A stretch of 64,000 nt of DNA from Halichoerus grypus (Eukaryota > Chordata > Mammalia > Carnivora > Phocidae): contig NC_135720.1 of assembly GCF_964656455.1 (NCBI RefSeq), forward strand, positions 107,768,696 through 107,832,695, read 5' to 3'. The notes below the pieces were generated by a model, which made no database searches, was not told the origin of the DNA, and saw only the letters and a list, made by a program, of their open reading frames with translations. Shown one piece after another: positions 53,899 through 64,000 of the stretch; position 1 is the stretch's first letter; every line of letters begins with the position of its first letter. The position numbers and the translations under genes are program-made.

Positions 53899-54089
53899 TT
53901 TAATTTTCTTGATTGTTCGTGAGGTTGATATTTTTACATTTATTTAACGGCTATTCATGTTTTCCATCCCATGAATCACCTATTCATATCTTGGCCTATT
54001 TCCTACTCTGTTCTATCTTTATTGATCTGTAAGAAATTTGTAAATATTCTCGATACCACTCCTTAGTTAATTCTACTGATCTTTTCTCT

Positions 54090-54615
54090 GGTCTCCTTGT
54101 TTCCAGTGTCTCCACTTGTCAATTCCTTTTCAAGGATCTTTACCCTCTTCCCAGAGACCACAGGATAAGATGCAGACTCCAGGCCCTCACGATTGAGCTG
54201 GAACCTGACTTTCCCGCCTACCTCCCCAACCACTCTCCCTATAGATTCCAACCACCCAGGCTGAGCCCCAGCTCCAGGAGCACGAACCATGTTTATGCTT
54301 CTAGACCTTCGCATGCTGATCTTGCTGCCTGGAATATCTGGCTTCTCCTTTGCTGCCTGAAGAAATGAGATATGCCTTTCCAAATCCAGCTCTGATGTCA
54401 GCTCTTGGGTAAGACCCCACAGTCCCTTTGCAGTGGGAGGACAGTTTGTACATACCATCACCATGCTAACTGCTCCCACTGCTAGGGTTTGTTGTTGAGC
54501 TCTATATCCTTGGCCAGAATGTGAGCCCCATCAAAAGCAAGCAAAATTTTCTCCTTTATTCATCTTCATGTTCTCAATACTGGTATGTGGTAAGTGCTTG
54601 GTGTTCATTGAATTT
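54090..54615 (+). mobile_element. L2 LINE 3' portion
   Basis: gataagatgcagactccagg, ccctcacgattgagctggaa, gcctacctccccaaccactc, gcatgctgatcttgctgcct, gccagaatgtgagccccatc and ggtatgtggtaagtgcttgg follow L2 to near its end. The 138-codon minus frame (54063-54479) is its reverse and is chance. Confidence 0.8.
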
Positions 54616-56540
54616 TATTTTTTAAATCCTTATGTGTTATTTAAAAGATTACAATTATTAATGAGTAGGCAGTGGTAATAGAATTGTTTAGCTTCTTCTT
54701 CCTGCTTGAAATTCACTTATCCCTGAGGTCATAAACTTGGGTTCACAAAAAACTCTGCAGGATATATGATGGAGAGATGTAGCTTAGTGTGTAAGCCTGA
54801 GTTGGGGGGATTAGGAGAAAACGCCCTGTGAGTAAACACTGAGAGGTGGTTGCTATAATAGTTACAGCAATGCTAAGGCATAACAATGAAGTTGTAGTGT
54901 CTAGAATGAGACAATAGTCTATTCTTTCCTCAGATCAGTGTCGGAGTGTTGTTGGGTTCTGAGCATCATAATTTAAGAGGGAGGGACATTGGTCATTCCT
55001 TCAGGGAGGGAGTAAGGGGGGATAAGAGTCCATGTCATCTGAGGTAGGACAGACAGAGCCCAGGCTGTTTATCCTAAAGGCTGGAGACACCAGAGGGTGT
55101 ATAACTGTCTTCACACACCATGCACAAAGGGCTCTCTTTTGAAAGAAGGAATAGAAACGTCTTGTATCTTTCCAAGAGAAACAACAAGGGCTGATGGAAG
55201 GAATTTATGAAAAGGTAGACTTTTGCCAAATAGATTTAAAAATGTTAAGCATACAGACTTGAGAAGACGGTTTGGCTCTTTCGAGCAGGGAGGACTACTC
55301 CATCAGGGGGAAGTATTTATGCAGTGACTGGGTGACCAGTTCTTGAGGGATGATATCTAGGGGGTTTGGGGATCAAATGTTGATTGGTTTTAGATTACAT
55401 GACCCTTATAAAGGCCTTTCCAAAGCTGAAATTACATAAGTCCGTGATTTTGAGTCAGATAGATCCAAGTGGAGGACCAAAATCTCAAAGCATCTTTGTG
55501 TCTTGCTAAATGAAATCTACTCTTTGATAGTAAGGAACTCTGGCTAACAGTCTTCCGTTGTCCCCCTACCCCAAATCCCATCACCATCTTAAGCAACTCC
55601 ATGTCTATATAGATGTCTGAGCCAATGAGCTATCTGTACTTCCCACCTCCAGAGATCTTCTCCACTCTTTTGGGTACCTACTCATGTGGCTAGACCCTAG
55701 ACCAACAATTCCCAAACTGTATTTTATACTAGAAAAATATGGATAGCTTGTTAAAAGCATAGATTCCTGGGATGTAGGAGTACAGTGTATGATCTAGGCT
55801 TAAGGCATCAGCACACTGTATTCCCATGTCTCTTGTAATTGTTCTGGGGTTTGGCATGTAAGCAAATCAGAGCTGATGAAATTCCATGAGTATTAAGGTA
55901 GATGGTGATATTCTCTTCCATCATTAGGTTTGAAGCTGTCACCATTGCCATCATGTTAGCAGGAAGAGACTAGAAGCAAAGCCAAAATATGAGAACATGA
56001 GGTTGAGAGATTGGGAAAACCTTGTTTAATCATAAAATTTGTGTTCTGAATCTAAATACATCCAAAGCCAGACTGTCCCTGGGTTTTGTGATTATCTGCA
56101 TGAATTAATTTTATCTTTTATTTAAGCCATTTGAATTAGGTTTTCTGCCACATGAAAGTTTCTAAGTGATAAAAACCTAAACACCATTCCTTGTCCACAG
56201 ACATGTTTGGGTTTGGCTGCCAGAAGAGGTATGTTTAGTTTGTAAAATTTGTGCCCTTGTTAATATGGCTGTCACCCAAGCTCTGGTGGGTCAGCACTTA
56301 CCTACCATGGATTGAAGCTCCATCATGTACCAAGAATTCTGCCAAATCAGAAATAGAAAACTTGATCCTTCTCCTCAACCAGTTTGTGCTCTATCAGGTG
56401 CAAGACAAAATATGAGGCAAATGTCAAGTGTGTTATGTGGGGGTAAGATCTTGGGGGGAGTAATCGTGCATTGGGTTGGTCAGTAAGAATGCATGGACAG
56501 GTTCTTAAAGAGTATATGAGTAGAAGAAAGGAAGGAGGTT
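54616..56540. other. Long repeat-poor unassigned stretch
   Basis: About 1.9 kb with few open frames and no firm repeat. A MER5-like phrase (caacaattcccaaactgtat, agcatagattcctgggatgt) is possible at about 55705-55830. No gene is supported. Confidence 0.45.
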
Positions 56541-56553
56541 TTATGAAAAGCTG

Positions 56554-56990
56554 AGACAATGCTTTCCAACCAGGACCTAGCAGAATGGCTCCCGCAAAGA
56601 AGGGTGGCAAGAACAAGGGCTATTCTGCCATCAACAAGGTAGTGACCAGAGAATACACCGTCGATATTCACAAGAGCATCCATGGAGTGGGTTTCTGGAG
56701 AAGCCTGCCCCTCGGCACTCAAAGAGATCCGGAAATTTGCATTAAGGAGATGGAAACTCCAAATGTGCATGTTGACATCCGGCTCAGCAAAGCTGTCTGG
56801 GCCAAAGGAATAAGGAATATTCCATACTGTATTCGTGTGCAGTTGTCCAGAAAACATAAGGGGGATGAAGATTCACCAAACAAGCTCTATACATTGCTTA
56901 CCTATGTACCTATCACCACTTTCAAAAATCTATAGACAATGGGGATGAGAACTAATTGCTGATTATCAAATAAAGTAATAAAATTGCAAA
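56554..56990 (+). pseudogene. RPL31P: Processed pseudogene of ribosomal protein L31
   Basis: An intronless copy of the 60S subunit protein L31 mRNA. ATG is at 56585, followed by MAPAKKGG and a readable frame to a TAG at 56933. That gives 116 codons against about 125 in the family. Conserved blocks include [23 protein letters not shown] and [11 protein letters not shown]. Residues ~38-53 do not match L31, although the DNA does in a shifted frame, pointing to compensating indels. The residual end past the stop is also frame-disturbed. AATAAA is at 56969-56974. The direct repeat gaaaagctg flanks the copy (56545-56553, 56992-57000), and the A tail is decayed. A truncated, altered retrocopy, not the functional gene, which has introns. 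Confidence 0.95.
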
Positions 56991-57000
56991 AGAAAAGCTG

Positions 57001-58779
57001 GACACCATTTCTAAGCACCTTATATAAACTGTGAGTAGTATGGACCATGGAACAGAAAGATAGTTAAATAAACTTCCATAAAATTATATCATATAGTGTG
57101 TTTTGGATGAGATAATTGCACAGGCAGATGTTCCTGGGCAGAAAGATGAAAAATCCTAAAGGCCTAGGAATTAGAGACCTTTTAGATTACTAATACACAA
57201 ACCCTATGTGGCCAAGAGTGGCAAAAAATGTTTAATTGGATATATTACAGACTTTGAAATTTGCCAGTTGCGTGAGATCCTCTGGCTCTACAGGTTAATT
57301 GCTTTGTTAATTTGGAACAGGGCTTGCCTCCTCTAAAACTGACAGTGGATTTAATCTTCATAGTGTCTCTTACTTTCTAGGGAAAGCTGGGCTGGAGAGA
57401 ACACTAGACCATACTCCACGCCTGGTCCTGTTTTTAGAATGATGTTGACCAGGGTCTCCTCCACCAGGCCTGCTCTCCTGCCTCCCAAACTAGGAGGCCA
57501 CTGCTCCTTACTAGCACTGAGAACATTGGGGCAATACCCAAAGTCCTTCCCAGCCTTTCACCCCGGTGACTTGGAATCCTGGTGCTGTCTAGTTCCATAC
57601 TAGTTTCATACATGACGCTAGCAGACCCTCCTTTTACTTGTCTCTGCTCCACCTATTCAGCTAATCTGTAAGGGCCTTAGGGAAAGGGGTCCGCATTCAA
57701 TATCAAGTTTGCAGAAGAAATGGGTATGTTTATTTTATTCTACCACTGGATCTTGGAAATTCATCTTACTCCTGGCTGAGAAGAATTACACCAGGAGTCT
57801 GGATCATAATGAAACAGGTCTTTACCTTGCCCCTGTGTCACCTTTCCAACTCCAGGTGGGTACCTGGAAATCCCAACTCTCCTGGTATCTCCCTCTTGAA
57901 ACACTGTCCCCCAGGTCCAGTTTTCATTTGTTACTTATCCATGAATATATTCCAGTGAATCCATGTTCTCTAAGTCATTATCGCACTCTTCAGAGTGGAG
58001 TTCCTAAGATTCCTGCTCATAGGTCATATGTCAGTGGGCCAAAAGACCCCAGTCCCACCAGGGTTGGGAGGGGCTTCAGAGGGGCACAGAGGTGATGGGG
58101 GCAGGCATCCACATCCTGTCTCAGAAAATAAATACAAATCTATAAAAGCGTTCCATGGAGGTTTATGGTGGCTTCCCCTGGCAAATGGCCCTCCCTGTAC
58201 CAGCTTATTTCCGATGCCAGGATTTTCATCTTTTGGGATTAAAGCATTGTTTCATGTTAAACTAAAATCTTTTCACCCATCACATTAAACTATCATGTAT
58301 TATTATTTCAGTGTGAAGGAGTTTTATGGGCTTTCAGGTGTGCAGATGACAAGAGGGAGAAGGGTTACAAAGGAAGGGAGAACTAATTAGGACACATTGA
58401 TGGAATGGAGAAATCCAAAGTGCCAGGGTCAGGTCAAGGGCACAGAGGGCTTGGAGGTCACAGCAGGGAGAATGCGAAGAAGCATTCTGACTGTCAGCCC
58501 TGAGCCTGGAGTGAGGGGAGTAACTGAACCATGGGATCGGGATCAACAAGCCTCATTCATACCTTCCTTCACTTTTTCAATACCGCCAAGTGGTTAATAG
58601 AGTGGCTCTTTTATCAGGTAAAAGATGGCACTTTTTAGGGTGAAAAGAGTCACTGTTAATATCTATGCTGGGATAACAGGCAAACCAGGATGTGTGGTCA
58701 CCTTAGTAAAATCTGCAAGACTTCATGCAGGACAGACATAATTACCCTGCTGTACTCAAGACACCTGCAAACGAGAGGC
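57001..58779. other. Long repeat-poor unassigned stretch
   Basis: About 1.8 kb with no named repeat. The longest frame is 128 codons plus (57709-58095), without domain. No exon is supported. Confidence 0.45.
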
Positions 58780-58975
58780 AGAACAATGACACAGTGGTAA
58801 CAAAGATAGCAAACACGCAGAAAACATTTTTTTAACGTGCCAGGCACTGTACTAAACGCTTTTTATGACTCATTTAATCCTTCTTGTCCTTGCTGATGTT
58901 ATTCCCATTACACTGTGAAAAAGGAGACAGCAGGCACCAAATGGAGTCACTTGTGCAAAACCTGATGTCAGGAAA
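58780..58975 (-). mobile_element. MIR SINE, minus strand
   Basis: aacgtgccaggcactgtact, aaacgctttttatgactcat, ttaatccttcttgtccttgc, ttattcccattacactgtga: reversed MIR. Confidence 0.7.
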
Positions 58976-59132
58976 CCAGGACTTAATCCCTATAACATCA
59001 TCGCAGTTTCAACCCCATAGGAATGTAACATTTAGCCAGTCAAAATGGAATTTTCTGGTCAGCACTAGCAAAGCAATCCGCCCCGTAGGCCCTTCCGTTA
59101 CCCTTAGGAGGGTGACCTTACCTGAAACAACA
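58976..59132. other. Unassigned DNA
   Basis: Short stretch with nothing recognised. Confidence 0.5.
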
Positions 59133-59440
59133 CAATTGACCCTTAAGTAGGTCCACTTATAGGCAGATTTTTTTATACATACAGTACTGTAAAATGTGTT
59201 TTCTTTTCTTTATGAATTTATGAATAATATTTTCTTTTCTCTAGCTTACTTTATTGTAAGAATACAGCATATAATACATGTTATATACAAAATATCTGTT
59301 AATTGGCTGTTTATTTTTGGTCAATAGCAGGCTATTAGTAGGTATAATTTTAGGAGAGTCAAGAAATATATGTGGATTTGTAACTACACTGAGTGGGGGT
59401 CAGTGCCTGTAAACTTGCATTGTTCAAGGGTAAACTGTAC
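59133..59440. mobile_element. Tigger/pogo-type (TcMar) MITE
   Basis: Inverted ends caattgacccttaag and tgttcaagggtaaactgta enclose ggtccacttataggcagatt, tctctagcttactttattgt, aagaatacagcatataatac and gcaggctattagtaggtata. This matches the common Tigger-derived repeat with ttgacccttgaacaac ends. Subfamily not certain. No transposase frame. Confidence 0.85.
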
Positions 59441-59989
59441 AGTCTTTGCTAAAAATTTCCTTTTTCTACCCTCTTACCTGCCTTTAAAATCCTCTCTTTC
59501 CTATAGCTCTGTGGAGCTCTTTTCTACTTGGATGGGTGGAATGGGATGTTGGATGGGATGATCCCCACCTGATTCACGAATCATTTAATAAAGAAAATTT
59601 GATCTTCAAATGTATTCAGTTGAATTTTGTTATTTAATGACACAGATGGGAATATGTGCCAGCCCCGAATGGCCAGGCAGAATTCCCAAGCAGGCTGGCT
59701 GGCTCCTGAGCCAGTCTCTTCTGTACTAAGGCAAAGGAAATGAAGTGCTGAGGGATTTCTGAGGATGGGGACACACCTCCATCTGGGGAAACCAATTTGG
59801 GTTTCCTGGCAAAGGAAGCATTCAGCTGCTCTGTAAAATAGATGAAAGGAGAAGCGCGTCCTGGTAGGGAAAAAAATGGCAGGATCAGAAGCAAAGAAGA
59901 AGAAAAATGAGCATGTATGGAAACAAAGTATAAGGTTTGGGCCAGGGCATTTTGGAATCCATAATAGCTAAAGATGGCTGAAGGCTTAC
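59441..59989. other. Unassigned DNA
   Basis: A 121-codon minus frame (59634-59999) has no domain. No repeat is named. Confidence 0.45.
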
Positions 59990-60135
59990 TAAGGATCATG
60001 TCTTTTCATCACCACAGCACATTTTGAGGGTGTCACTATTTTTATTCCCATTTTACAGATGAGGAGACTGAAGTTTTAGTAGGTAAAATGATTGGTAAAC
60101 CATGGGTCAGTACTGGTGCTGGGAAGCCCATCTTA
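59990..60135 (-). mobile_element. MIR fragment, minus strand
   Basis: tatttttattcccattttac, agatgaggagactgaagttt, ggtaaaccatgggtcagtac: reversed MIR. Confidence 0.65.
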
Positions 60136-61204
60136 GCAGTCTGAAGCCAGAGTACACACTTAATTTTTATACCACACCCTCTTATTATAGGGTGGGCAAC
60201 ACAGGATACCTGCTTCTGACGAGGCTGAGGAGGGCTTAATTTATCACGGACATAGGGGAGGAGGGGGTGAAGGACCATACTTTTGGCATTCTGTTTTGGG
60301 TGAGAAGAATCAGTAAAGCTCATTTACATGGGCTGTGTTGGTTTTTAATTTTTTGGAGGCGAGAGTATTCGTTGTAGGTGTCCTGCTTCAAATCTAACTC
60401 AACTCCAGTAATTTCTCATGAAGCCTACTACATGGCTTTAATTTTCCCTTTATATAAACAAATGAGATTCTTTAAGCAAGGGATTCAGGATATTAGAATA
60501 TTAAGTAACAGTTGTCCTGTCAAGTGGGTCAGGAAGTGAGATTAATGTGTATCATTACAGTCTTTAATGTGTCCAGGAGTCCTCTGTTACCCACCTCTAC
60601 TGAAAATTCTTGTTCCCTCCAAGTACTTTGAAGAAAGGTCTTTGCTAGAAAAGGGAAAGGGGAAAATGTCCTTGATGTCCTTTGAATGGGACGGAAAGTA
60701 CTTTCTTCTCGATGCCGCGATCCTTCAGCAATGTCCCCGAGCCAGGCTAAGGTTGTAGGTCAGCTCTTGCCTGGGTCAGCAGCGACAGGGCTCATTGCCA
60801 GGGCCCTCCCATGAGAGTGCATTCTTATTTCAGCAAATGCTAGCTTCCTCTGAGGTTGGCATTGCTACTGAAAACTTGAATGGGTCTCTCCATCCCTGTT
60901 GGCTTGACATTTTTTTGCCCCTTCCTTGGGTGCCATGACTGTGGAACTGGGTTTAGCTCACCTGGCCCAGTGATTAGGGTTCTCAGAAGGGTTTCAGCAT
61001 CTCAGATCTAGTAACACAAGATTATTGCACCTTTTTGTAGAAATCAGCTCTTGGATTAAAAAATACTACCCATTCTCTAATATTTGTGAGATAGCTCTGA
61101 GCAAGAACTCGAGAATACAAATGTCTAAGTGCAACGGGTAGTTTCCCATCATTTCAAATGCAATCCATTACAAATGGTTTTCTATTGTACATTAAAGAGA
61201 AAAT
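60136..61204. other. Unassigned DNA
   Basis: About 1.1 kb with nothing recognised. Confidence 0.45.
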
Positions 61205-61380
61205 TTATCCATTCATTTATTTATTCGATAGTTAGTTCATAAATGCCTCCTGTATCAGGGACTAAGTTAATGGTGGGGTCCTTGTTGAAAGGGTGGAAAC
61301 CATCCTTGCCTTGTGGGACTTGCAGTCACAGGGGATAAACATGAAGTAGACAACCACACAGAGTGAAGTTGGGAGCAAGT
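61205..61380 (-). mobile_element. L2 3'-end fragment, minus strand
   Basis: tccattcatttatttattcg, catccttgccttgtgggact, tgcagtcacaggggataaac: reversed L2. Confidence 0.6.
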
Positions 61381-63129
61381 TTGTGAGGGGAATTCCACTC
61401 GGTGTTTAAGGCATGCCTTCCAGCGTGCATATGTGGTCTGAGCAAACATGCCAACCTGTTTTTTCTCTAAAAACTCCATGTTTTATACCATTGTATCTGA
61501 AAAGCCTTTTCTAGTGTTATTAAATTCTCAGTGGTTGCAGCAAATCTTTTCACTGGCTTATTTGTCCCGAATGAATGATAAATTCCAGCCGGATTCCTGG
61601 AGCATTTCAAGAGATATTTGGTGAAGAACCCAGAGAGACCGAGCTAGAGCACCCCTTTTACCAAAATCCTACTTAAGCATTTGTGAATGGCAGCAATGAG
61701 CCCACCAGCCGCTGCCAAATCCCCCTCCTGCTAGAGACTGTGGCTGCAGTGAACTCAGTTGAGGTAGGTGGTTTCCCTGCCTTTACCCTAAAGATTGAAA
61801 CTAATTAGGGAGGATTAAAAGTTTTCTTCCCCTTAACATGAAAAGGATGGCACAGGAGGTAATGCATGGGTTCTCCATCTTTGTCCGAGAACATCAGTTT
61901 CCCGCGCGTATGGCGTGCTCCATCACGGCCCTCCCCCGCTTGCCACTGGGTGCTGAGCCAACCCAACAGAACTCAGTGCACAGATCAGAGTTCTTCTCCC
62001 TCCAAATTTAATCATTTCTAAACTCCCCTGCCAGGACTCTCAGTGATGTCCATGACATGGGCTCTAAGTGGAGACTCAGCAAAAAAGAGGGAAGTGTGTC
62101 ACAGATTCACCACGGCTTTGCGCTGGGACATGAAAGATGAGACTAATGACTTTTCCTTATCATTACCAGCTCCAGCTGTTCTCTTTCTTGGACATGGAGG
62201 AATAGGAGTGACCCCGAGTGTCACTGAATCTCACCGATGTACTCCATCAGAATCTCTGCATGGCTCTGTCTCTGCCCCCAGGGTGCTCACACACCGGATT
62301 GCTTTGGAGTCTTATGGGGTCACTGAAGCTTGGCGTTTAGGATGGGAAACGTAGAGAAGGTTGTGCCTTCCTACCTTGCGGAAGATCTCCTGGTAGCTTA
62401 TCAGAGTTGCCACAGAGGAAGACCACAGATAAGCTGTGGCACTAGGTCAGCGCAGGACATACTGGGCACTGTTGAGTTGGTCACGTGGGACTTGCTGTTA
62501 GGTGAACACAGGCATCCTTTCATAGGTGAGGGGCGCTCAGGGTGGGAGGTAACGGAACACAGGCTACACTGCTTCTGGGGTCTGTTTTGTCAGGCCCCCG
62601 GCCAGCGCTGGAGATATCACAAGGGGACCTGCTCCTGGGAAATGGTGAGTGGTTGTGGTCTGGGCCAAGACCTGGCCTATAGAGGGCTAGGTGAACTCTG
62701 GAGGGTGCTCTTGGGTGGAATCTTGGTGTCCGGTGACCTGCGTGGCACAGGGGGCCATAGTGCATGGGGACTTGGTGACCTCAGGCCCCCTAGACTGAGG
62801 AGATTGATATTGTGGGCTGAAGATACTGCTGAGATTCCAGGCTGGCCAGACGGAGCTTGGGGATGTGGGGTGGGCCTGGATCTCACATGAGTTTTGAGGG
62901 GCATCTATGAATCCTGTTTTGGGGATCCAGGGAGACAGAGGCAGGGGAAAGAGGACCTAGCTAGTCACAGGCTCTCTAGCTATGCAGGTTCTCCAGATGG
63001 AGGACCAGGGCTCTTTGTCTTCCCTGGCTCCACGTCTGCCGGTAGCCCCAGGCTGTACACACCAGGGCGCTCAGCTGCATTTCTCCCTGACTCTTTCTCA
63101 CATCACCGCTGCCTATACACCATCATCCG
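61381..63129. other. Long repeat-poor unassigned stretch
   Basis: About 1.75 kb without a named repeat. The 186-codon plus frame (62330-62890) and a 103-codon frame (62043-62354) adjoin in different phases in GT-rich DNA. Neither has a recognisable domain. The gtgagt at 62644 is a possible donor-like site but has no supporting exon. Confidence 0.45.
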
Positions 63130-63706
63130 TCCACGTAGCTGGTGTAGCAGGAAGAGCTCTCCGATGGCCCTAGGATGTCTGCCTCCTGGTGGTGTTCCCA
63201 TGATCATATCCCATTATATGGCAAAGGGATTTTGCAGACTTCATTAAGCCTGCTAGTTGGCTGACTCTCAGGATGGAGAGCATCTGGATGGGCCTAACAT
63301 AATCACATGATCTCTTTCAAATCCCTGTGTTTCCTCTGGCTGGCTGCGGAAAGGGAGGTGAGACTTGAAGCCCTTGAACCACTGCTGCTTTGGGGTTAGA
63401 GGGGCCACACGGAAAGAACTTGAGAGGGGCCCCTGTCTGCTGAGAACAGCCTTACTGACAACCAGCGAGGAAATGAGCTCCTTAGACCTACCCTGCAAGG
63501 AACGAAGTCCTGCCTACAACTTAAATGGTCCTGGAAGGTGATTCCTCCCCAAAGCTTCATATAAGAGCCCAACCTGCTAGTGCCTTCATGTTGGCCTTGT
63601 GAAACCATGAGCTCCCAAGCCCCGCAGACTCCTGAGCTGTAGAAACCTCGAGAGAGTAAATGGAACTTGTTTGAAGCCACTGAGTGTGTGGTCATTTGTT
63701 ACACAT
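63130..63706 (+). mobile_element. MLT1-type MaLR solo LTR
   Basis: catatcccattatatggcaa, agggattttgcagacttcat, gagcatctggatgggcctaa, cataatcacatgatctcttt and the end ttgaagccactgagtgtgtg, gtcatttgttacacattac fit an older MLT1. The left boundary is uncertain. No viral genes. Confidence 0.75.
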
Positions 63707-63880
63707 TACAGAAGAAGAAGGAGTGGGAAGGTGGGACGGAGAGGAAACCGGCCCTTTCCTGATGCTCTGCCCCCAACCCTCAGGGTCTCAGCATCCTGGT
63801 GGAGGAGGAGGGACTGGAGGGTTTCTGACCTCCTCCCGTTCCACCCTCTCCAGCTCTCCTTTTAAGATTCATTCCTCCCA
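63707..63880. other. Unassigned DNA
   Basis: Short stretch between an MLT1 and the edge SINE. Overlapping plus frames carry no domain. Confidence 0.5.
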
Positions 63881-64000
63881 GGGCACCTTGGGTGGCTCAG
63901 TTGGTTAAGCGACTGCCTTCAGCTCAGGTCATGATCCTGGAGTCCTGGGATCGAGTCCCACATCGGGCTCCCCGCTCAGTGGGTAGTCTGCTTCTCCCTC
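63881..64000 (+). mobile_element. CAN-SINE, plus strand, cut by the window edge
   Basis: gggcaccttgggtggctcag, ttggttaagcgactgccttc, ctgggatcgagtcccacatc, tcagtgggtagtctgcttct. The (TC)n and tail lie beyond 64000, so the TSD cannot be checked. Confidence 0.95.

Larger units (their letters stand above)
52095..54085 (-). mobile_element. Old L1M, minus strand, broken by four insertions
   Basis: Recognisable antisense L1 3'-region blocks are 52095-52438 (gatacaaaaagatgcagaga, tccccagttaccgctatcct), 52613-52730 (catattgatacatgtagatc), 53076-53312 (tacaaggaatgccctagtga, gacaaattgctttccaaagc, ttgccaatctgatggcggtg) and 53899-54085 (ctattcatgttttccatccc). The order agrees with one element. Gaps are filled by a SINE, an MLT1, a second SINE and a younger L1. 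Confidence 0.75.

Noticed and set aside
56585..56935. Functional ribosomal protein L31 gene
   Set aside because: Intronless, flanked by a short direct repeat and a decayed A tail, with an out-of-frame block and an early stop. It is a processed pseudogene.
4661..63706. An intact endogenous retrovirus joining the MLT1 copies
   Set aside because: The five MLT1 LTRs are solo, in both orientations and far apart, with no internal gag/pol-like sequence between them.
1..64000. A novel multi-gene or defence-type system
   Set aside because: I found no set of adjacent intact genes. The window reads as mammalian non-coding DNA dominated by transposon relics.

Overview
The window is nuclear DNA of a placental mammal in the order Carnivora. 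The diagnostic signal is at least fourteen tRNA-Lys-derived CAN-SINEs (SINEC), recognised by the head cgcctgggtggctcag and its reverse complement, followed by a (TC)n tract and an AATAAA-rich tail. The subfamily looks arctoid (bear, seal or mustelid). I see no copy of the young canid subfamily (gatccctgggtggcgcag) and no felid-type SINE. Younger L1 3' ends of carnivore type, mammal-wide L1M, L2, MIR, MER5A-like hAT and MLT1 MaLR LTR copies fit this. Species-level placement is inference.

I find no supportable protein-coding gene, tRNA, rRNA or other RNA gene, no CpG island and no convincing exon. Open frames are short, overlapping, and fall mostly in repeats or low-complexity DNA. The two longest (272 aa minus, 39143-39961; 186 aa plus, 62330-62890) show no family features. 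The one clear gene-derived sequence is a processed RPL31 pseudogene at about 56554-56990. A second, tiny retrocopy (36705-36772) is only the last ~43 nt of an unidentified mRNA plus its poly(A). The window is best read as intergenic or deep intronic DNA.

Layout: 0-5 kb is dense in repeats (SINEs, MER5A, L2, a hAT copy, an MLT1). 5-14 kb mixes unassigned DNA with MIR, L2, L1M, an inverted-repeat element at 10.5 kb and a CR1/L3-like fragment at 11.2 kb. 14-18 kb holds two minus-strand L1M pieces. 18-31 kb is mainly MIR and L2 with SINE insertions. 31.5-34.7 kb has a 5'-truncated plus-strand L1, L2 with a SINE pair, and a minus-strand L1. 35-43 kb is L2, SINE and MLT1 among unassigned DNA. 43-50 kb has MLT1, a carnivore L1 3' end with an (AAAG)n tail, SINEs and L2. 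52.1-54.1 kb is one old L1 broken by four later insertions. 54.6-63 kb is the most repeat-poor stretch, with the RPL31 copy and a Tigger-like element. The window ends in an MLT1 and a SINE cut by the edge.

Nothing here forms an interacting gene system. What can be read is insertion history: many elements keep target-site duplications (TSDs), and nesting gives relative ages. Family names come from memory of consensus sequences, so subfamily calls are tentative.
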